Shown: piece after piece, positions 1 to 4,604 of the stretch | Position numbering within the stretch: the stretch's first letter is position 1 | How the letters are laid out: every line of letters begins with the position of its first letter | DNA from: JBCDCP01 sp039181495 | GTDB taxonomy: Bacteria; Pseudomonadota; Alphaproteobacteria; Rhizobiales; Tepidamorphaceae | NCBI GenBank assembly: GCA_039181495.1 | Contig: JBCDCP010000126.1 | Location: 1 to 8,254 of the forward strand | Reading direction: 5' to 3' | Length of the DNA: 8,254 nucleotides | Position numbers and translations under genes: made by a program | The notes under the pieces: generated by a model | The model's database searches: none | Seen by the model: only the letters and a program-made list of their open reading frames with translations | Told to the model about the DNA's origin: nothing

Positions 1-1
1 A

Positions 2-400
2 AACTTGAAGCAGCGGTTCGATCTGCTCGATCTCACCAATCCGACAGGCGCTCTGATCATAAAGCGATGGCGCGGCAAGGGGCTGTCGGTCCGCGGCAAA
101 CTTGAAACGGACGTTGTTCAGGCATGTGTGGTGACGCTTGAGCCGATCGAGCAACGGATCGAAGCCGAAATTGATGTCATGTACTTCCCGGGAGCCGACC
201 CTGTCGACATGGACAGCGACGTCGATCCTCTGCCGGATGAGTCGCTGGCGATTGGCGACTTGATGGCTGAGCATCTGGCATTGGCAGTCGATTCCTATCC
301 CAGGAAAATCGGCGCGGAATTTGCCGAAATACGTGAGAATTCAGGCGGCTCATCTGCCTTCGATGCCCTGCAGGTGCTAAAGGATCGGAGCATGTCCTGA
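2..400 (+). CDS. yceD: DUF177/YceD family protein, 3' part (5' end outside window)
   Basis: The reading frame is open from the left edge, and the first in-frame TTG (position 5) is not a convincing start. DUF177 proteins are usually about 170-190 residues and only about 132 codons are visible, so I read this as the C-terminal two thirds of the gene. Family hallmarks are visible: a GLSVRGKL segment, then the conserved QACVVTLEP block with its cysteine, an acidic middle, and the late block with MAEHLALAVDSYPR and an alanine-rich end (FDALQVLKD). In Escherichia coli YceD is linked to 23S rRNA accumulation, but the biochemical role is unsettled. Its position upstream of plsX and fabH is the usual bacterial order, which supports the call. 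Family assignment is firm; function is known only by analogy. Confidence 0.85.
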   Translation, partial: NLKQRFDLLDLTNPTGALIIKRWRGKGLSVRGKLETDVVQACVVTLEPIEQRIEAEIDVMYFPGADPVDMDSDVDPLPDESLAIGDLMAEHLALAVDSYPRKIGAEFAEIRENSGGSSAFDALQVLKDRSMS

Positions 401-691
401 TCGAGGAACCCGTCTCCTTTATGCTCTAGCCACATAGCCGCCAAGGGAATCTGATGTTCCTCGTCGGCTTGTATCATCGCCACAATTGAGTATTTTCGCC
501 CCCCGTGTGCGAACTGAAACGGCGCTGGAAAGGGAGCGGCCGTAGCGCGCGCGTTCGTTCCCCAGATGGGGCCAACGGTGTTCAAACCGCCGTTATAGCG
601 ATATGCATCGACTGTCTCCGGGTCAGGTTGTGGCCGGGGGGCTGCACCGTTCCAGCAAACACGTTGCTGACGAGACAGAAGAGGGTGGCGG
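401..691. other. Intergenic region between yceD and plsX
   Basis: This 291-base gap has no gene I can support. In many proteobacteria rpmF (ribosomal protein L32) sits here, but no frame shows the L32 start (MAVPKR-like) or its basic, Cys-bearing body. An antisense open frame across the gap (711 to 295, - strand) overlaps both neighbouring genes and resembles nothing I know. Small symmetries are visible: CGAGGAAC at 402-409 with its reverse complement at 456-463, and AACGG at 574-578 with CCGTT at 590-594. The region probably holds the yceD 3' untranslated end and a plsX promoter. Confidence 0.6.
469..496 (+). promoter_or_regulatory. Weak candidate sigma-70 promoter for plsX-fabH
   Basis: TTGTAT at 469-474 (3 of 6 matches to TTGACA) is separated by 16 bases from TATTTT at 491-496 (4 of 6 matches to TATAAT). 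It lies nearly 200 bases before plsX, in the longest gap of the lipid block, where a promoter is expected. The match is poor and chance is a real alternative. Confidence 0.2.
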
Positions 692-1753
692 ATGAGCCAG
701 TCCATCACCATAGCGGTGGACGTTATGGGCGCAGATCAGAGTGCGGCCGAGCTTGTGGCCGGCTGTGCTATTGCGCTTCGCAGGCACCCCAACACCCGCT
801 TTCTGATGTTCGGCGATGAAGGCGAACTTGGGGCTGCCCTTGAAAATCACGGCATGCTCAAGTCGCGCACGGATGTGCGGCACACCGACATTGTCGTGGC
901 GATGGATGACAAACCGAGCCAGGCGCTGCGGCGTGGGCGGTGGCGGTCAAGCATGTGGCTCTCGCTGGATGCGGTTCGGTCCGGTGAGGCGGATGTTGCG
1001 GTCTCAGCTGGCAACACCGGAGCGCTGATGGCCATGGCCAAGTTCTGTCTCCGGACCATGCCTGGTATCGAACGGCCGGCAATTGCCGCGATCTGGCCAA
1101 CGACCCGTGGCCAGAGCATCGTCCTGGATGTCGGAGCGACAATTGGTTCTGATGCCGGTCAACTTGTCGACTTCGCCGTTATGGGCGAGGCAATGGCACG
1201 CGCTTTGTTCGGCCTTAAACGACCTTCGGTTGGTCTGCTGAACATTGGCGTCGAAGAAGTCAAAGGCCTGGAGCCGATCCGTGAAGCGGGACGAATTTTG
1301 CGCGATTCCGGATTACCGATTGACTATGCGGGATTTGTCGAGGGTACCGATATCGGCAAGGGAACCGTAGATGTCGTCGTGACGGAAGGGTACACCGGCA
1401 ACATTGCGCTGAAGACTGCCGAGGGAACTGCGCGCCAGATCGCACAGTATTTACGTGCGGAAATGAGCCGTAGTCTGCTCAGCCGTATCGGCTATCTGTT
1501 CGCACAAGGTGCATTCTCCCGATTGCGTGCCAAGATGGATCCCCGCAGTGTGAATGGCGGAGTGTTTCTTGGTCTGAATGGTATTGTGATCAAGAGCCAT
1601 GGCGGGACAGACGCCGAGGGCTTCTCCAGTGCGGTGGAATTGGGCTATGAGGTGGCTGTCAATGGCCTTCTCGAGAAAATCGCAGACGACATGAAAGCCC
1701 ACGGCAGTGAGCAACATGCCGATCCGCTGCCAATCATCAAAAACGCGTCTTGA
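692..1753 (+). CDS. plsX: Phosphate acyltransferase PlsX
   Basis: PlsX converts acyl-ACP and phosphate to acyl-phosphate, the acyl donor for PlsY in the first step of phospholipid synthesis; it is a peripheral membrane enzyme. The 353 residues span the whole family fold. Visible signature blocks are DVMGAD (10-15), SAGNTGALMA (105-114), LDVGATIGSDAGQLVDFA (145-162), NIGVEEVKGLE (184-194), TEGYTGNIALKTAEG (231-245) and GLNGIVIKSHGG (294-305). The ATG at 692 is chosen because the first conserved block begins about ten residues later and GAGGG (681-685) lies at ribosome-binding distance. Two family blocks differ from the usual form: DxMGGD reads DVMGAD, and LDVGAN reads LDVGAT. The protein is otherwise intact, so I take these as lineage variants. 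It ends 9 bases before fabH, consistent with co-transcription. Confidence 0.97.
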   Translation: MSQSITIAVDVMGADQSAAELVAGCAIALRRHPNTRFLMFGDEGELGAALENHGMLKSRTDVRHTDIVVAMDDKPSQALRRGRWRSSMWLSLDAVRSGEADVAVSAGNTGALMAMAKFCLRTMPGIERPAIAAIWPTTRGQSIVLDVGATIGSDAGQLVDFAVMGEAMARALFGLKRPSVGLLNIGVEEVKGLEPIREAGRILRDSGLPIDYAGFVEGTDIGKGTVDVVVTEGYTGNIALKTAEGTARQIAQYLRAEMSRSLLSRIGYLFAQGAFSRLRAKMDPRSVNGGVFLGLNGIVIKSHGGTDAEGFSSAVELGYEVAVNGLLEKIADDMKAHGSEQHADPLPIIKNAS

Positions 1754-1762
1754 AACAATAAT

Positions 1763-2722
1763 ATGCCGTCTGTAGTCCGAGGTACGGGCTCTTATTTGCC
1801 CGCACGTGTACTGACCAATGCCGAACTGGCAACGATGGTCCACACTGACGATTCCTGGATTCGTCAACGAACCGGTATCGCACAGCGCTACATTGCTGCT
1901 GAGGGTGAATACACCTCGGATCTGGCGCTTCATGCAGCCCGCGCTGCTATCGACAATGCCGGTATCGACCCGCTCAGCATTGATGCGATCGTGCTGGCGA
2001 CAGCGACACCGGACCAGACATTTCCTGCTACCGCAGTAGCCGTGCAACACGCTCTGGGCATCACGCAGGGCTTTGCCTACGACACCCAAGCTGTGTGCTC
2101 TGGATTCGTCTTTGCCCTTGCGCAGGCAGACGCCATGCTTTCGGCTGGTCATGCCAAGCGTGCTCTGGTGATTGGCGCTGAGACATTCTCGCGCATTCTG
2201 GACTGGGAGGACCGCACAACCTGCGTGCTGTTCGGTGATGGCGCCGGCGCGGTTGTCCTCGAGGCGGATGAGGCCGCCGGGGGGCGGGGAGTGCTCGCTT
2301 CAGTGCTGCGGTCCGATGGTGAACACCGCGATAAGTTGTTTGTAGATGGCGGACCTTCAACGACCCAGACTGCGGGACATTTGCGCATGCAGGGCCGGGA
2401 AGTCTTTCGTTTCGCAGTCGGCCTTGTTGCAGATGTGATTGACGGAACTCTCGCCAAGGCCGGGGTAGCGGCGGACGATATTGATTGGTTCGTGCCGCAC
2501 CAGGCAAACAAACGTATTATCGACGCAACAGCGCGCAAATTCGGCTGGCCCGATGAGAAGGTCGTGGTGACTGTCGCTGAGCATGGCAACACCTCGGCGG
2601 CGTCCATTCCACTGGCGCTCGATGCGGCTCATCGCGACGGTCGGATCAAGTCCGGCGATCTTGTAATGCTTGAAGCAATGGGTGGCGGATTCACCTGGGG
2701 CGCGTCACTGGTTCGCTGGTGA
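1763..2722 (+). CDS. fabH: Beta-ketoacyl-ACP synthase III FabH
   Basis: FabH condenses an acyl-CoA primer (usually acetyl-CoA) with malonyl-ACP, the initiating step of type II fatty acid synthesis in the cytoplasm. The 319-residue length is normal. The thiolase-fold catalytic triad is present: Cys112 in AVCSGF, His246 in VPHQANKRI and Asn276 in EHGNTSAAS, with spacing as in the E. coli enzyme (112/244/274). The WIRQRTGI block (32-39) and the closing GGGFTWGASLVRW are also typical. The ATG at 1763 is the first possible start, because the plsX stop codon (1751-1753) is in the same frame three codons upstream. No clear Shine-Dalgarno sequence precedes it (AACAATAAT), so expression may depend on translation of plsX. 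It pairs functionally with plsX, chain start and chain use. Confidence 0.97.
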   Translation: MPSVVRGTGSYLPARVLTNAELATMVHTDDSWIRQRTGIAQRYIAAEGEYTSDLALHAARAAIDNAGIDPLSIDAIVLATATPDQTFPATAVAVQHALGITQGFAYDTQAVCSGFVFALAQADAMLSAGHAKRALVIGAETFSRILDWEDRTTCVLFGDGAGAVVLEADEAAGGRGVLASVLRSDGEHRDKLFVDGGPSTTQTAGHLRMQGREVFRFAVGLVADVIDGTLAKAGVAADDIDWFVPHQANKRIIDATARKFGWPDEKVVVTVAEHGNTSAASIPLALDAAHRDGRIKSGDLVMLEAMGGGFTWGASLVRW

Positions 2723-2740
2723 TATTCTAAAACATTGAAA

Positions 2741-2755
2741 TTGTGATTTATTTTT
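2741..2755 (-). promoter_or_regulatory. Possible IHF-binding site upstream of ihfA
   Basis: The spacer between fabH and ihfA opens with a strikingly AT-rich stretch (about 2723-2760) in an otherwise GC-rich window. On the - strand it contains AATCACAATTTCA, which fits 7 of the 9 fixed positions of the IHF consensus WATCAANNNNTTR. IHF represses its own alpha-subunit gene in E. coli, so an autoregulatory site is plausible. One degenerate match in AT-rich DNA is weak evidence. Confidence 0.2.
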
Positions 2756-2767
2756 CCAAACCTCCGG

Positions 2768-2796
2768 TTGACCGGTTGCCGCGCCATTCGTAGTCT
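2768..2796 (+). promoter_or_regulatory. Candidate sigma-70 promoter for ihfA
   Basis: TTGACC at 2768-2773 (5 of 6 matches to the -35 consensus) is followed after exactly 17 bases by TAGTCT at 2791-2796 (3 of 6 matches to the -10 consensus). This places a start of transcription about 25-30 bases before the ihfA ATG. ihfA may also be reached by read-through from fabH. Confidence 0.35.
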
Positions 2797-2830
2797 TCAC
2801 GCTTCACTCTTGGGGCAACGGGGTAAGCGT

Positions 2831-3130
2831 ATGGCGGGGCGCACCATTACGCGGGCTGATCTGAGCGAGGCCGTCTACGAGAAAGTCGGGCTATCACGGT
2901 CCGAATCGGCTCAGCTTGTCGAGATGATTCTCGCCGAGATGCTGGAAACGCTCGAACGCGGCGAAAACGTCAAACTTTCATCTTTTGGTTCGTTCGTGTT
3001 GCGCGACAAGCGGGAACGCGTTGGCCGTAATCCCAAGACTGGTGTCGAGGCCGTAATCGAAGCGCGGCGCGTTCTCGTCTTTCGGCCATCACCGATAATG
3101 AAGCAGCGCGTCAGCGGCCAGGACGAATAG
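2831..3130 (+). CDS. ihfA: Integration host factor subunit alpha
   Basis: IhfA pairs with IhfB to bind and sharply bend DNA at specific sites, acting in recombination, replication and transcription. The 99-residue product starts MAGRTITRADL, the usual alphaproteobacterial beginning, and continues with VKLSSFGSF (48-56) and the arm GRNPKTG (65-71). Pro68 corresponds to E. coli Pro65, which intercalates at the DNA kink. The ARRVLVFRPS block (78-87) completes the HU/IHF fold. I chose the ATG at 2831, with GGGG (2819-2822) upstream, over an in-frame TTG at 2768, which would add an unrelated 21-residue leader and overlap the best promoter candidate. The RNPKTG arm and ARR motif favour the alpha subunit over HU. 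Its place after fabH is the common order in this class. Confidence 0.95.
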   Translation: MAGRTITRADLSEAVYEKVGLSRSESAQLVEMILAEMLETLERGENVKLSSFGSFVLRDKRERVGRNPKTGVEAVIEARRVLVFRPSPIMKQRVSGQDE

Positions 3131-3148
3131 CTGCAATACATGGCACGT

Positions 3149-3182
3149 CCATGACGGACTGCGTCATGGGTGGTTATCCACC
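3149..3182 (+). terminator. Tandem stem-loops after ihfA
   Basis: Two perfect hairpins stand back to back 18 bases after the ihfA stop. CCATGACG (3149-3156) pairs with CGTCATGG (3162-3169) over a 5-base loop. GGTGG (3169-3173) pairs with CCACC (3178-3182) over a TTAT loop. They share one base and so may compete. No T-run follows, so this is not a classical intrinsic terminator; it could protect the mRNA end, attenuate, or be bound as an operator. Confidence 0.4.
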
Positions 3183-3197
3183 GTGTTGAAGTGACGC

Positions 3198-3226
3198 TTT
3201 AGCTGGCCGTTGAGTCGTAGTAATAT
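3198..3226 (+). promoter_or_regulatory. Weak candidate promoter for the MerR-type gene
   Basis: TTTAGC (3198-3203) and TAATAT (3221-3226) are 17 bases apart, with 3 and 4 matches to the -35 and -10 consensus. The 195-base spacer between ihfA and the regulator leaves room for a separate promoter. A short palindrome, TTCAG-TTT-CTGAA (3247-3259), lies just downstream and could be a binding site. Confidence 0.2.
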
Positions 3227-3325
3227 CAGAGTCTTGGCGGGGTAGTTTCAGTTTCTGAATCCGCTTGGAAGGGGCAGTGAAAGCGTTCGACTATAGCGCG
3301 CGAGGGGCAACACCGCGAGGCACGC

Positions 3326-4306
3326 GTGACTCAGAAAGCACCAGAGGCATTCCGCACGATAAGTGAGGTGGCGTCGGATCTTGATCTGCCCCAGCACGTG
3401 CTGCGCTTTTGGGAAACACGGTTCTCGCAAATCAAGCCAATGAAGCGCGGCGGTGGCCGGCGCTATTATCGCCCGGAAGATGTCGATCTTCTGCGCGGTA
3501 TTCGCCATCTGCTGTATGGCGAAGGCTACACGATCAAGGGCGTCAAACGCATTCTGAAAGAACGTGGCGTGCGCCACGTCATGGACGCCTGGAAAGAAGA
3601 ACATCGCGGAGCACCACCACCGGTGCCGGCCGCGTCAGGGTCACAGCCCGTGGCGCCCGTGATGTCGCCTGAGCCACAACCGAGCCCGCAACCCGCAGCA
3701 TCGGCGCCACCGCCGGTCACAGCGCCCTCAGTCGGGCCAGGTGTTGCGGAAGGCATGCCGACCAATGGCTCGGCGGCCCAACAGCCCGATATCGCGGGCA
3801 ATGCCTCAGCTGACTCCCGCCATACAACGCCTGTCCCTGCGCCAGTCCATGCACCGGTTGTGTCGGCCGAGCCGGGCGGGCAAGGTGTCGCGCCGCCTGT
3901 CGTCCATCATCAAACTACGTCTGCCGTCGTACCCGCTGCGCCAAGCGTTGATGACGGTCAGTTGCCGCAGATCGGCGCACTACGTCAGGTTTCCACGGGG
4001 ACCGGTGCGGCCTCGGTACCGCTAGCGCCGCATCCTGAGCAGGCTGCGATTTCGGGGGCGCCAGTACCGGGGCCGGCTGTTCCGCAGGGACCGATTTCAC
4101 AACAGCCAAACCCGCCGCCAACTGCTGCCGCTACGCCCGCACTGCCTGAAACGCCTACGCCGGCGTCATCAATGACACCGGCGCCCGTTGCGGTCGCGCC
4201 AGCTGCCTTCGGCTCTGAGGGAAGGCAAAAACTACAGTCGGCACTCTATGAGCTGACCGAATGCCGCCGCATCCTTTTTGATGCACTTCGGGCCGGCGAG
4301 GAGTAG
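3326..4306 (+). CDS. MerR-family transcriptional regulator with long Pro/Ala-rich region
   Basis: Residues 1-95 form a MerR-type DNA-binding domain: helix-turn-helix with TISEVASDLDL (11-21) and HVLRFWETRF (24-33), wing RGGGRRYYRPEDV (41-53), then RGIRHLLYGEGYTIKGVKRIL (57-77). Residues about 96-294 are low-complexity, dominated by Pro, Ala, Val, Gly and Gln, with no predicted fold. The last 30 or so residues return to an ordinary helix-forming sequence (LQSALYELTECRRILFDAL). The length of 326 residues exceeds the roughly 170-200 I expect for this branch, and the excess is the central region. No cysteine pattern for metal sensing is visible, so no effector can be named. GTG at 3326 is chosen: GAGG sits 5 bases upstream, a stop lies in frame at 3278 and no ATG lies between. 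The gene follows ihfA in many rhizobial genomes. Confidence 0.85.
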   Translation: MTQKAPEAFRTISEVASDLDLPQHVLRFWETRFSQIKPMKRGGGRRYYRPEDVDLLRGIRHLLYGEGYTIKGVKRILKERGVRHVMDAWKEEHRGAPPPVPAASGSQPVAPVMSPEPQPSPQPAASAPPPVTAPSVGPGVAEGMPTNGSAAQQPDIAGNASADSRHTTPVPAPVHAPVVSAEPGGQGVAPPVVHHQTTSAVVPAAPSVDDGQLPQIGALRQVSTGTGAASVPLAPHPEQAAISGAPVPGPAVPQGPISQQPNPPPTAAATPALPETPTPASSMTPAPVAVAPAAFGSEGRQKLQSALYELTECRRILFDALRAGEE

Positions 4307-4342
4307 ACGGGCTACGCTGTCCGCTAAGCAACGGGGCCAAGA

Positions 4343-4361
4343 GGATGTTCAACCGACATCC
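4343..4361. terminator. Hairpin downstream of the MerR-type gene
   Basis: GGATGT (4343-4348) and ACATCC (4356-4361) form a perfect 6-bp stem over a 7-base loop, 36 bases after the regulator's stop codon. No T-run follows on either strand, so factor-independent termination is doubtful. Confidence 0.3.
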
Positions 4362-4421
4362 CCATAAAGACTGCTCAAGCGAGAAATATGGGCTGAGCAA
4401 ACGCTCGACCTGAGAGTGCTG

Positions 4422-4505
4422 CCATTCTGATAGAAAGCTGCGATACAACTGGCCTTGGCGACAGCGCCCTTTTGGCCATTTACGTTTCCTGATTGGTCAG
4501 AATGG
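4422..4505. repeat. Nested inverted repeat in the convergent spacer
   Basis: CCATTCTGA (4422-4430) and TCAGAATGG (4497-4505) are perfect reverse complements 66 bases apart. Inside them GGCC (4451-4454) can pair with GGCC (4474-4477), enclosing GGCG-ACAG-CGCC (4457-4468). The innermost stem is followed on the + strand by CTTTT, a weak resemblance to an intrinsic terminator for the regulator transcript. Function is not known. Confidence 0.4.
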
Positions 4506-4532
4506 GACCCTGATAATCGTCGTAGTGCTGTT

Positions 4533-4604
4533 GCTTCCTAAGTACTGTTCGACCGGTGGCTATCAAGGCGCAGGATCAAGCTACGTCTTTGGTGCTTAGG
4601 AAGC
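4533..4604. repeat. 13-bp inverted repeat straddling the atzF stop codon
   Basis: GCTTCCTAAGTAC (4533-4545) and GTGCTTAGGAAGC (4592-4604) are reverse complements at 12 of 13 positions, and the exception can form a G-U pair in RNA. The spacer is 46 bases. The right arm encodes atzF residues near the C-terminus (GFLSTKD region), and the stop codon lies in the loop. It could fold the 3' end of the atzF mRNA, but no T-run follows. Confidence 0.5.

Larger units (their letters stand above)
4307..4575. other. Convergent intergenic region rich in inverted repeats
   Basis: This spacer lies between two genes that point at each other. All three + frames are broken by stops and lack a convincing start. 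An antisense open frame from 4448 to 4155 runs into the regulator and is unrecognised. There is no tRNA cloverleaf. Instead there are successive symmetries: hairpin 4343-4361, TGCTCA/TGAGCA at 4372-4377 and 4394-4399, a 9-bp pair spanning 4422-4505 with a nested GC-rich hairpin, and a 13-bp pair spanning 4533-4604. The likely role is transcription termination for both operons; decayed mobile DNA is an alternative. Confidence 0.6.

Noticed and set aside
401..691. A hidden rpmF (ribosomal protein L32) between yceD and plsX
   Set aside because: The gap size would fit, but no frame shows the L32 start or basic body; many rhizobia keep rpmF elsewhere.
295..711. Antisense open frame of 138 codons spanning the yceD-plsX gap
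   Set aside because: It overlaps the ends of two genuine genes, resembles no family I know, and such long shadows are common in GC-rich DNA.
2768..2830. Longer ihfA starting at TTG 2768
   Set aside because: The extra 21 residues do not match IHF alpha proteins, the TTG falls in the best -35 candidate, and the ATG at 2831 has a ribosome-binding site and the family's usual N-terminus.
3248..3604. Antisense open frame of 118 codons opposite the MerR DNA-binding domain
   Set aside because: It is a mirror of a clearly real domain; no promoter, ribosome-binding site or family match is visible.
4155..4448. Antisense open frame of 97 codons opposite the end of the MerR-type gene
   Set aside because: It has no recognisable domain, largely mirrors a low-complexity coding region, and crosses the stem-loop region.
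4414..4599. Short + strand open frame with a hydrophobic stretch (GTLIIVVVLLLP) in the convergent spacer
   Set aside because: It has no ATG and no ribosome-binding site, ends inside atzF on the opposite strand, and the hydrophobic run is short; it resembles small membrane proteins only superficially.
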